From NCBI RefSeq assembly GCF_000829695.1, contig NZ_BBNN01000022.1:62001-126000 (forward strand): 64,000 nucleotides of DNA, in the 5' to 3' direction. A program made the translations under genes and the position numbers. Shown here one piece after another: positions 10,074-17,637 of this stretch. The notes under the pieces are model-generated. The model worked only from the letters and a program-made list of their open reading frames with translations. It had not been told where the DNA came from and searched no databases. Origin of the DNA: Streptomyces sp. NBRC 110035. GTDB lineage: Bacteria > Actinomycetota > Actinomycetes > Streptomycetales > Streptomycetaceae. Position 1 is the first letter of the stretch. Each line of letters opens with the position of its first letter.

Positions 10074-10114
10074 GAACACCGCCGGTGCGCACGGGTGATC
10101 ACCGAAAGGAAATG

Positions 10115-10133
10115 TTAACTTAGGTAAACCTAA
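10115..10133. promoter_or_regulatory. Iron box (DtxR/DmdR1-type operator) upstream of the siderophore-interacting protein gene
   Basis: TTAACTTAGGTAAACCTAA matches the 19-bp DmdR1/DtxR consensus (TTAGGTTAGSCTAACCTAA, known in Streptomyces) at 15 of 19 positions and has perfect TTAGGT/ACCTAA arms. It lies 20 bp before the ATG of the next gene, which predicts iron-dependent repression. Confidence 0.85.
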
Positions 10134-10153
10134 CTGAGTGACAGGGAGACCCC

Positions 10154-11008
10154 ATGGCACAGCGACCGGTACGCCAGCCGCGCAGGCCCCACTCCGGGCA
10201 GGTGCTCCGCACCGAGCGGCTGACCCCGCACATGCAGCGGGTGGTGCTGGGCGGCGAGGGCCTGGCCGATTTCACGGCGGACACCTGCACCGACCACTAC
10301 GTGAAGCTGCTGTTCCCCGCCGAGGGCGTCACCTACCCCGAGCCGTTCGACATGCAGCGGATCCGCGAGGAGTTCCCGCGCGACCAGTGGCCGGTGACCC
10401 GCACGTACACCGTGCGCCACTGGGACGCCGGACATCGCGAGCTGACGCTGGACTTCGTGATCCACGGTGACGAAGGGCTGGCAGGCCCCTGGGCCCGGCG
10501 GGTCCTGCCGGGCGAGACCGTGTTCTTCATCGGCCCCGGCGGCGCCTACGCCCCCGACCCGAGCGCCGACTGGCACCTGCTGGTGGGCGACGAGAGCGCG
10601 CTGCCCGCGATCGCCCGGTCGCTGGAGGCCCTGCCGAGCGGGGCCAGGGCGTATGCCTTCGTGGAGGTCGAGGGGCCCCAGGAGGAGCAGAAGATCGACT
10701 CCGAGGTGACGGTCACCTGGCTGCACCGGGGGGACCGTCCCGTCGGTGAGGTTCTGGTGGAGGCCGTGCGGGGCCTGGAGTTCCCCGAGGGACGGGTGCA
10801 CGCCTTCGTCCACGGCGAGGCGCACTTCGTGAAGGAGCTGCGCCGCCTGCTGCGGGTCGAGCGGCAGATCGCGCGCGAGGACCTCTCGATCTCCGGCTAC
10901 TGGCGGCGCGGTCACGACGAGGACGGCTGGCAGGCCTCGAAGCAGGAGTGGAACGCACGGGTCGAGGCGGAGCAGGAGCAGCCGGAATCGTCGGCCGCGG
11001 GCGGCTGA
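10154..11008 (+). CDS. Siderophore-interacting protein (ViuB/SIP family flavin reductase)
   Basis: A 284-residue FAD-binding ferric-siderophore reductase that would release iron from imported siderophores in the cytoplasm. The flavin-binding segment is VTRTYTVRHW (about residues 76-85). The NAD(P)H-binding part runs through LLVGDESALPAIARSLEALP, and the conserved C-terminal SGYWRRGHDEDGW is present. The ATG at 10154 follows AGGGAGA, and an iron box precedes it. No transporter is adjacent. Confidence 0.93.
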   Translation: MAQRPVRQPRRPHSGQVLRTERLTPHMQRVVLGGEGLADFTADTCTDHYVKLLFPAEGVTYPEPFDMQRIREEFPRDQWPVTRTYTVRHWDAGHRELTLDFVIHGDEGLAGPWARRVLPGETVFFIGPGGAYAPDPSADWHLLVGDESALPAIARSLEALPSGARAYAFVEVEGPQEEQKIDSEVTVTWLHRGDRPVGEVLVEAVRGLEFPEGRVHAFVHGEAHFVKELRRLLRVERQIAREDLSISGYWRRGHDEDGWQASKQEWNARVEAEQEQPESSAAGG

Positions 11009-11015
11009 GCCGCCC
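10999..11015 (+). terminator. Possible short hairpin at the stop codon of the SIP gene
   Basis: GGGCGGC and GCCGCCC flank the TGA stop, giving a 7-bp stem with a 3-nt loop. It is weak evidence for a terminator. Confidence 0.4.
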
Positions 11016-11195
11016 CCGGGTCGCTCCTGGAGCACCCTCGGCCCACCGCTGATCCGCTGTCCTGCCCGAGCCGGCATCGCGGTGCCCCGGCCGGCGCACG
11101 CGGCGGCGCCGGTCGGGTGAACCCCGGCCGCCGTGCCGCGGCGGGCGGCGTGGCGCGGTGTCCCGCCACCGCCCGCTGCCCGAGGATCCGGGCGC

Positions 11196-11483
11196 GTGAC
11201 AGTCACCTTCGAAGAACTCGTGGCCAAGCAGCGTGCGGCGGACGAGGCGCATGTCCGCGTGCGCCATCTGCGGGAGACCTACGGGTCTCCCACGGGCACC
11301 AAGTGGAGCAGCCGGCAGACCACCACCTGGGAGACGGCCTGGCGGGCCTGGCGCGACCTGGCCCGTGACGTCCAGGTGGCGGTGAGCGAGCACGCACAAG
11401 CCGAGGGGAAACCGCGCCATGTGGTCGAGGCCGAGGTCAGACGGGCGGTGGGGCACGAGGAACAGGGTGGGGCGGACGCGTAG
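11196..11483 (+). CDS. Conserved hypothetical protein, 95 residues
   Basis: A short soluble, charged protein (VTFEELVAKQRAADEAHVRVRHLRETYG, then TWETAWRAWRDLARDVQ) predicted to be mostly helical. No known domain is recognised. The GTG at 11196 is preceded by a CGAGGA sequence and begins the low-GC-skew coding part; the frame is open further upstream without coding character. It ends 11 bp before the RluA-type gene and is probably cotranscribed with it. Confidence 0.65.
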   Translation: MTVTFEELVAKQRAADEAHVRVRHLRETYGSPTGTKWSSRQTTTWETAWRAWRDLARDVQVAVSEHAQAEGKPRHVVEAEVRRAVGHEEQGGADA

Positions 11484-11494
11484 CCTTGGCCCTC

Positions 11495-12556
11495 GTGACC
11501 CGCAGACGCAGGACCGTCCCGCCCTCCCCGCTGCCGCAGCGCGACGGCGTGGACCCAGTGCGGGTGCGGCTGCCCGGCGCGGGGTCGTGGGCCACCGTGC
11601 GGGACCATCTCGCAGCCCGGCTCCCGGCCGGCTCCGATGTCGTCGACGGCATGTTCGACGCGGGGCTGATCGTGGGTGTGGACGGGCGGCCCGTGCCGGC
11701 CGACGCCCCCTATGTGCCAGGACTGTTCGTGTGGTTCCACCGGGAGCTGCCGGCCGAGGTGCCGGTGCCGTTCCCGCTGGAGATCGTGTACCGGGACGAG
11801 CACATCGTCGTCGCCGACAAGCCCCACTTCCTGGCCACCACCCCGCGCGGCAGCCATGTCACCGAGACCGCGCTGGCCCGGCTGCGCCGCGAGCTGGACA
11901 TCCCGCTGCTGGGCGCCGCGCACCGTCTCGACCGGCTCACCGCCGGGCTGGTGCTGTTCACCGTGCGGCCCGAGGAGCGGGGCGCGTACCAGACGCTGTT
12001 CCGCGACCGGCTGATCCACAAGGAGTACGAGGCCGTCGCGCCCCACGACCCGGCGCTCGTCCTGCCCCGGACCGTGCGCAGCCGGATCGTGAAGGAGCGC
12101 GGGGTGCTGGCCGCCCGCGAGGTCGAGGGCGAACCGAACGCGCTCAGCCGGGTCGAGCTCCTGGACCACCGCGCCGACGGCCTCGCCCGGTACCGGCTGG
12201 TGCCCTGCACCGGGCAGACCCATCAGCTGCGGGTGCACATGAACGCCCTGGGCGTGCCGGTCGTCGGCGACCCCCTGTATCCGGAGGTGACCGGCCCCGT
12301 CCCGGCCGGTGACTTCCGGCGCCCGCTGCAACTGCTGGCGCGGGCACTGGAGTTCACCGACCCGGTGACGGGGGCACGGCACCGGCTGCACAGCGGCCGG
12401 ACGCTCACGGCGTGGACGTCGTACGAGGACTGGGCCGCGGACGACCGCGCCGACGACGGCCGCGCTCCGGACGGCCGAACCCCCGAGGCACCCGCCGGCC
12501 CGGCCCGGACCGCTGTCCACCGGCCGCCGCCGGCCCCCCTCGCCCCCGGTCAGTAG
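11495..12556 (+). CDS. RluA-family pseudouridine synthase
   Basis: A 353-residue RNA pseudouridine synthase. The catalytic Asp lies in AAHRLDRLTAGLVLF (about residues 143-157). Other family blocks are VADKPHFLATTPRG and TGQTHQLRVHMNALGVPVVGDPLY. An N-terminal S4-like region precedes the catalytic domain. The C-terminal 40 residues are Ala/Pro/Asp-rich and poorly conserved. The GTG at 11495 is preferred; a TTG at 11486 is also in frame. Its 3' end overlaps the convergent P450 gene by 7 bases. Target RNA unknown. Confidence 0.9.
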   Translation: MTRRRRTVPPSPLPQRDGVDPVRVRLPGAGSWATVRDHLAARLPAGSDVVDGMFDAGLIVGVDGRPVPADAPYVPGLFVWFHRELPAEVPVPFPLEIVYRDEHIVVADKPHFLATTPRGSHVTETALARLRRELDIPLLGAAHRLDRLTAGLVLFTVRPEERGAYQTLFRDRLIHKEYEAVAPHDPALVLPRTVRSRIVKERGVLAAREVEGEPNALSRVELLDHRADGLARYRLVPCTGQTHQLRVHMNALGVPVVGDPLYPEVTGPVPAGDFRRPLQLLARALEFTDPVTGARHRLHSGRTLTAWTSYEDWAADDRADDGRAPDGRTPEAPAGPARTAVHRPPPAPLAPGQ

Positions 12557-14136
12557 CCGCGCCACCAGCGCAGGAAGCGCTGCCAGGCGCCCGGTGCGCG
12601 GGCCGGTTCCGCGGGGCCGGCGGCGGCCACCGGCTCGGCGACCGGTGGCTCGGCCGACCGGGCCGCCCGCTGCAGGCCCGGCCGCGGGTCCGGTGTCCCG
12701 GCCGGCGCCGCGGGCCGCGGGGCGGGAACGTCGTGGTGTCCGAACGGCTCGGGGCGGGTCGCGGACGGCGGTGCCGGCTCCCCCGGTGCGGAGCTGCCGA
12801 TGTGCCAGTCGCGGCGCGGGGCCGTCGGCAGGGCGTCGTGGTTCGGCCGCTCGGTGATGTCCTGCGGCGGCCTGGGGGTGAACCGGACCGGCAGTTCGAC
12901 GAGATGGCGCGAGGCGATCGACTCGGTGTGGCGCAGATCCTCGTCGTCGACGTCGAGCTCGAGGTCGGGCAGCCGCATCAGCAGCGCGTCGACGCCGATC
13001 TCGGCGATGGCACGCCCGATGTCCTGCCCGGGGCACTCGTGCGGGCCGCCGCTGAAGGCGAGGTGGGAGCGGTTGCCCTGCATGTGGGCGGTCGGGTCCG
13101 GGCGCACCCGCGGGTCCACGTTCGCCGGGGCCGGGGCGAACAGCAGTCCGTCGCCCCGGCGGATGCGCTGACCGCCGAGTTCCGTCTCCTGTTTGGCGAA
13201 GTAGGCGAAGATGGTACTGAACGGCGGCTCGTCCCACAGCAGTTGCTCCACCGCCTCCGGCACGGTCATCTGACCGCCGTTGAGCTGGGCCCGGAAGCGC
13301 GGGTCGACGAGCACCGTCCGCAGCACGTTGGCCAGGAGGTTGGCGGTCGACTCGTAGGCGGCGATGAGCACCACCCGCAGGTGCTCCCTGACCTCGTCGT
13401 CGGTCAGCTCGGCCGGGTGGGTGATGAGATGGCTGGCGAAGTCGTCCTGCGGTTCCAGCCGGCGGCGCGCGGTGAGCCGGCCCAGCGCGTCCATGACGTA
13501 CACGTTGCTGGCGATGGCGGTCTCGGTGCCCCTGAGCATGTCACGGGCCGACTCGACCATCCGGTCGTTGTACTCGTCGGGCATGCCGAGGATGTGGCAC
13601 ATCACGGCCATCGGCAGGTGCTCGGCGTACTGGCTGACGACCTCGGCCTCGCCCACTTCGCAGAACCGGTTGACGAGGCGCTGGGTGCAGCGGTTGATGT
13701 GCCGGCGCAGACTGCGGAAGTCGACGGTCGACAGGGCGAAGTCGATCGCGCCGCGCAGTCGTTGGTGCTCGTCGCCCTCGGCGTGGGCGCACATCGGCTG
13801 CCAGGCGATGTGCGGCATCAGCGGGTGGTCGGGTTTGACCAGGCCGTCCCGGAGCGGGGACCAGATGCGGCTGTCGCGGGTGTACTGCGCGGGGGTGCGC
13901 ACCATGTGCAGGTTCTCGGTGTGGCCGAGGACCACCCACACCGGCACGTCGTCGTGGAGCAGCGCGGGCGCCACGGGGCCGTGTTCGGCGCGGAGTTCCT
14001 CGTACAGCTTCTTCAGGTCCGCCGATTCGTGCAGCCGGTGCAGTCCCCCGGGGCCCTGCCCGTGCGCGGGGCAGCCGGGGGGCGGGGCGGGACGGGAGTC
14101 GTCCGTTCCGGCCGGGGAGTGGGATTCAGGCGTCAC
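12550..14136 (-). CDS. Conservon-associated cytochrome P450, CYP157-like, lacking the ExxR motif
   Basis: A 528-residue cytochrome P450. The heme-thiolate loop FSGGPHECPGQDIG is intact (Cys near residue 366). The I-helix motif is degenerate (IAAYEST instead of AGxxT). The K-helix ExxR, nearly universal in P450s, is replaced by EQLLW near residue 297, as reported for the CYP157 family of Streptomyces. About 100 extra C-terminal residues are Pro/Ala-rich and end in an aromatic/basic tail (WQRFLRWWRGY). It is the last gene of the cvn operon and matches rarE by position. Substrate unknown; it may work with the conservon rather than as a classical monooxygenase. Confidence 0.9.
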   Translation of the reverse strand: MTPESHSPAGTDDSRPAPPPGCPAHGQGPGGLHRLHESADLKKLYEELRAEHGPVAPALLHDDVPVWVVLGHTENLHMVRTPAQYTRDSRIWSPLRDGLVKPDHPLMPHIAWQPMCAHAEGDEHQRLRGAIDFALSTVDFRSLRRHINRCTQRLVNRFCEVGEAEVVSQYAEHLPMAVMCHILGMPDEYNDRMVESARDMLRGTETAIASNVYVMDALGRLTARRRLEPQDDFASHLITHPAELTDDEVREHLRVVLIAAYESTANLLANVLRTVLVDPRFRAQLNGGQMTVPEAVEQLLWDEPPFSTIFAYFAKQETELGGQRIRRGDGLLFAPAPANVDPRVRPDPTAHMQGNRSHLAFSGGPHECPGQDIGRAIAEIGVDALLMRLPDLELDVDDEDLRHTESIASRHLVELPVRFTPRPPQDITERPNHDALPTAPRRDWHIGSSAPGEPAPPSATRPEPFGHHDVPAPRPAAPAGTPDPRPGLQRAARSAEPPVAEPVAAAGPAEPARAPGAWQRFLRWWRGY

Positions 14137-14181
14137 AGTGGTCGCTCCGGAGAACAGGGGGAGAGCAGGGGATCGGGGGTG

Positions 14182-14802
14182 TCAGGTGCGCGAGCCCGTC
14201 ATGGCGAGCGAGTGCAGGAACCGCATCAGCGTGACCAGTACGTCCCGGCTGGAGGCGCGGCGTCGTACGTCGCAGTCCATGATCGGGACGTCCTGGGGCA
14301 GGTCGAGCGCCGTCCGCAGATCCGCGAAGGGGTAGCGGGGCGCGTCCGGGAAGGTGTTGACGGCCACGACGAAGGGCACGCCGCGTTCCTCCAGCCGTCC
14401 CATGACGTCGAAGCTGACTTCCAGGCGGCGTGTGTCGACCAGCACCACCGCACCGAGCGCGCCCTCGAACAGGCCGTTCCACAGGAACCAGAAGCGCTCC
14501 TGGCCCGGGGTGCCGAACAGGTAGAGCACCAACTGCTCGGTGATCTTGATGCGGCCGAAGTCCATGGCCACCGTGGTGGCCGTCTTGGACGCGGACCCGA
14601 AGTTGTCGTCGACTCCGACGCCGGCCTGGGTCATGGTCTCCTCGGTGGTCAGCGGCTTGATCTCGCTGACCGAACCGACCATGGTCGTCTTGCCGACCCC
14701 GAAGCCGCCCACGATCACGATCTTCGCCGCGGCCTCGGCCGTGTGCGGCAGCTGATCCTCGGTCCGTGGGCCCGGGATCGTCTCAGAGCCTTTGAAGTCC
14801 AT
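14182..14802 (-). CDS. cvnD: Conservon small GTPase-like ATP/GTP-binding protein (CvnD)
   Basis: A 206-residue MglA/Ras-like GTPase. It has the P-loop GGFGVGKTT (about residues 32-40) and the switch II-like LFGTPGQERFWFLW. The usual NKxD is replaced by a VNTF segment. Its start overlaps the end of cvnC by 20 bases. In S. griseus and S. coelicolor, Cvn9 (Rar) proteins form a membrane-associated complex resembling eukaryotic G-protein coupling and influence aerial growth and antibiotic production. Confidence 0.93.
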   Translation of the reverse strand: MDFKGSETIPGPRTEDQLPHTAEAAAKIVIVGGFGVGKTTMVGSVSEIKPLTTEETMTQAGVGVDDNFGSASKTATTVAMDFGRIKITEQLVLYLFGTPGQERFWFLWNGLFEGALGAVVLVDTRRLEVSFDVMGRLEERGVPFVVAVNTFPDAPRYPFADLRTALDLPQDVPIMDCDVRRRASSRDVLVTLMRFLHSLAMTGSRT

Positions 14803-15190
14803 GCATCACCGCTTCGAGAAGGGAACGGTCGGGGAGCGCCTTGCGGACGATCGGGGCGCGCGCCTGCACCAGTTCCGCCGCCAGCATCTCGGTGAGCAGC
14901 ACGGTCACCACGCCGAACGGCAGGCTGAGGTAGGCCGAGAGTTCGGCCACGGACAGGGGGGCGGAGCAGAGCCGGAGCAGTGCGGCCTGCTCGGGCGTGG
15001 CGGAGTGCGGGGGGTCCTCGACGCGCGCCACGATCAGCGTCACGAGGTCGAGGTCCGCGCGGTTCCCGTCCGCGCCGGCGACGACGTACAGCCGCTCCGG
15101 GTTGGGCCGTTCGGTCTCCTTCTGGTCCGTGGCCGGTTGCGGAGGAGGGTCCTCCTGCGGGGAGCGCCTCTGGCGTTGCGGAGGAGTCAT
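14783..15190 (-). CDS. cvnC: Conservon protein CvnC (DUF742)
   Basis: A 135-residue DUF742 protein with a disordered Pro/Gln-rich N-terminal tail (about 30 residues). The core is RLYVVAGADGN, then PLSVAELSAYLSLPFGVVTVLLTEMLAAELV, probably a winged-helix-like interaction module. Its ATG (15188-15190) overlaps the cvnB TGA in an ATGA quadruplet. Confidence 0.93.
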   Translation of the reverse strand: MTPPQRQRRSPQEDPPPQPATDQKETERPNPERLYVVAGADGNRADLDLVTLIVARVEDPPHSATPEQAALLRLCSAPLSVAELSAYLSLPFGVVTVLLTEMLAAELVQARAPIVRKALPDRSLLEAVMHGLQRL

Positions 15191-15594
15191 ACGGTCGTCC
15201 CGTTCCGGCGGGGCGGGCTGGTGAGATGGGCGCCGATACGCACCACGAGGTCGCGCATCATGGCCCCCATCCGCCCGGGTTCACAGGTCATGTCGGAGAG
15301 CACCGCGAGATAGGCGTTGGCCCCGGCGGCCATCAGGTAGAAGTAGCCGCCGTTGATCTCGATGATCACCATCTTCATCTCGCCGTCGCTGCGCGGAAGT
15401 TCCCCGGCGACGGCACCGGCGAGGCTCTGCACGCCGGCACAGGCGGCGGCGACCCGGTCGGCGGCGTCCGGCTCGCCGCCGAAGCGGGCGATGCGCAGAC
15501 CGTCGGCCGAGAGCACCACGATCATCTCGACGCCGGGTACCCCGTCGGCGAGCTCCTTGAGCATCCAGTCGAAGTTGGCCCGTTGCTGGATCAC
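15187..15594 (-). CDS. cvnB: Conservon roadblock/LC7 protein (CvnB)
   Basis: A 135-residue roadblock/LC7-domain protein (FDWMLKELADGVPGVEMIVVLSADGL, then GYFYLMAAGANAYLAVLSD), expected to modulate the CvnD GTPase. The GTG at 15594 forms a GTGA overlap with the cvnA stop, so the operon is translationally coupled. Confidence 0.93.
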   Translation of the reverse strand: MIQQRANFDWMLKELADGVPGVEMIVVLSADGLRIARFGGEPDAADRVAAACAGVQSLAGAVAGELPRSDGEMKMVIIEINGGYFYLMAAGANAYLAVLSDMTCEPGRMGAMMRDLVVRIGAHLTSPPRRNGTTV

Positions 15595-17216
15595 TTGAGG
15601 TCCCCCTCGTCGTCGGCCTCGGTGCGGGCCGGTTCGTTGATCAGATGCAGGTACGCGGTCGGGTTCCGGGTGAAGTCGGTGGGGTGGACGCCGGGTTCGA
15701 GGTCCTTCTTCAGGCCGTCCCAGAACGCGTCGACCCACAGCCCGGGTTCGCGGTCGTCCTTCGGCTCGGCCGGTTCGGGCTCGGGTGCCGGCCAGGGGGA
15801 CCTGATGGTCTCGCCCCGCTCGGCGGCCTCCCGTTCGGCCCGTTCGGCGGCGGCCTGCTCGGCGTACCGCTGGGTCAGCGACGTCTTCACCCGGCTGCGG
15901 CGTTGCGGCAGCCCGTTGGAGGTCCATTCGGTGACCTCGGGGACGTCGTCCTCCATGGAGACGGTGGCGGGGATGCTCGGGCTGGTGGGGCGGCGCTTCT
16001 TGGGGGCGCGCTCGGGGCCGGGAAGCGCGTCGACCTGCATGGGCACGGCGGTCGCGCCGATGCCGTGGGCGAGGCCGACGCCGGGCTCGGTGGTCATCAT
16101 GTCGCTGGGCACGATGAGGACCGCGCGGACGCCGCCGTAGGCGGAGGCCCGCAGCGAGACCTGCATCTTGTATCCGGAGCAGAGCCGGCCGATGACGGCG
16201 AGGCCCAGACGGGGGCTCGTGCCGAGGTCCTGGAGGTCGACACCCGCCTTGGCCTGCTCCAGCTTGTCCTCGATCCGGGCCCGCGCCTTCTCGTCGAGGC
16301 TGACTCCGGCGTCCTCGATCTCGATGGCGACGCCGGTCTGCACCTCGATGGCGGTGACGTGGACCTTGGTGTGGGGCGGGGAGTAGCGCGTGGCGTTGTC
16401 GAGGAGTTCGGCGACGGCGTGGATGACCGGCTCGACGGAGATGCCCTTGATGTTGACCTTGGCGATGGACTTCAGGTCGATGCGCCGGTACTCGAGGATG
16501 CGGGACATCGCGCCGCGCAGCACGCTGTAGAGGGCGACGGGTTCGGGCCACTGGCGTCCGGGGCGGCCGCCGCCCAGCACGGAGATGGAGTCGGCGAGGC
16601 GGCCGATCAGCGCGGTGCCGTGGTCGATGCGCAGCAGGTCGTCGAAGACCTCGGGGTTGCGGCCGTGGTCCTCCTCCATCTCCCTCAGTTCCTTGGCCTG
16701 CTGGTGGACGATCGCCTGGACGCGGCGGGCGATGCTGACGAAGGAGCGCTGGGAGGAGTCGCGCAGGGCTTCCTCGTCGTCGATGATCTTCAGCATCGTC
16801 TTGAGCAGCTTGATCTGGTACTCGGGGAGGTCACGCCAGGCCGGGTTGACCTCCTTGAGATGGAGGAGCACTTCCCTGGGGGTGTTTCCGCGGTGCAGGA
16901 AGTCCAGGGCCTCGGGGACCACGGCGTCCGCGAAGTGCAGGGTCTCCGTGTCGTGGGAGGCGATCCGCGCTTCCAGACACGCGCGGTGACGTTCGTGTTC
17001 GTCCCGCAGGACGCGGCCGCGGCGCACCGCCTCGGCCGCGGCGGCGATCACCAGCAGGGTGGCGACGACACCGCAGGTGCCGACGGCGATCCGGGCGGGC
17101 TCCGTCACCAGGGCGACGGCGGCTCCGGTTGCCGCGGCCATCAGTATGGCCGGCAGCAACAGCACGCGCGCGTAGGGAAGTTCGCGTCGACCGGGCGGGG
17201 ATTGGACACTCACCAT
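15591..17216 (-). CDS. cvnA: Conservon sensor histidine kinase-like membrane protein (CvnA)
   Basis: A 541-residue membrane protein. Two N-terminal hydrophobic helices (about residues 18-62) precede a nitrate/sulfonate-sensor-like helical region. A HATPase_c domain follows with N-box HAVAELLDNATRYS (about residue 270) and G-boxes (EDAGVSLDE, GLAVIGRLC). The C-terminal 150 residues are charged and disordered. No clear phospho-accepting His box is seen and no response regulator is adjacent, as is typical of conservons. The ATG is at 17216. Confidence 0.93.
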   Translation of the reverse strand: MVSVQSPPGRRELPYARVLLLPAILMAAATGAAVALVTEPARIAVGTCGVVATLLVIAAAAEAVRRGRVLRDEHERHRACLEARIASHDTETLHFADAVVPEALDFLHRGNTPREVLLHLKEVNPAWRDLPEYQIKLLKTMLKIIDDEEALRDSSQRSFVSIARRVQAIVHQQAKELREMEEDHGRNPEVFDDLLRIDHGTALIGRLADSISVLGGGRPGRQWPEPVALYSVLRGAMSRILEYRRIDLKSIAKVNIKGISVEPVIHAVAELLDNATRYSPPHTKVHVTAIEVQTGVAIEIEDAGVSLDEKARARIEDKLEQAKAGVDLQDLGTSPRLGLAVIGRLCSGYKMQVSLRASAYGGVRAVLIVPSDMMTTEPGVGLAHGIGATAVPMQVDALPGPERAPKKRRPTSPSIPATVSMEDDVPEVTEWTSNGLPQRRSRVKTSLTQRYAEQAAAERAEREAAERGETIRSPWPAPEPEPAEPKDDREPGLWVDAFWDGLKKDLEPGVHPTDFTRNPTAYLHLINEPARTEADDEGDLK

Positions 17217-17573
17217 GTAGGCCTCTGGAAACGAATCGGCTGGTGGTCGGGGGACGTACGGGCGGGGACGGACCGGGGGATGACGGGAGTCATCTGTTCA
17301 AAAGGGAACAGACACACGAATTCATCCCAACTCGGTGCGCTGCGGGCGAGCTTAGTCCGACAGGATCAACGCCGTGTCATATTCGGCAAGTGCCGGAAAC
17401 GACCCCTGGGACAGGAGTACGCTCGAGCTCATTTACACGCTCGGACATCATTCGCACACCCTGTGTAACGCCGTAAGGGCGTGCGCATCCCACTCACCCT
17501 GAAGGGTGACGTACGCGGCCGACGGCCGCGGAATCATCCGGTCCTGTTGCCGGCGGGGCACTGGGGACACGGA
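17217..17573. other. Conservon promoter region and short hairpins; no gene seen
   Basis: About 357 bp between cvnA and the terminator of helY. It should hold the cvnA promoter. Two short hairpins lie near the helY side: CACCCT/AGGGTG (17495-17508) and a 7-bp stem at 17514-17530. A 29-codon minus-strand frame ending at 17448 is not convincing as a gene. Confidence 0.6.
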
Positions 17574-17602
17574 AGCCCGGCGCGCACGGAGCGCGCCGGG
17601 CT
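17574..17602 (-). terminator. Hairpin terminator after helY
   Basis: A perfect 12-bp inverted repeat (17574-17585 with 17591-17602, loop ACGGA) begins about 35 bases past the helY stop. Confidence 0.8.
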
Positions 17603-17637
17603 TCACCGGGTGGGGCACGGGCCGAGCCCGTCCGCCG

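Noticed and set aside
17448..17537. A 29-codon minus-strand frame near the helY terminator
   Set aside because: It overlaps short hairpins, lacks a Shine-Dalgarno and matches no known small protein.
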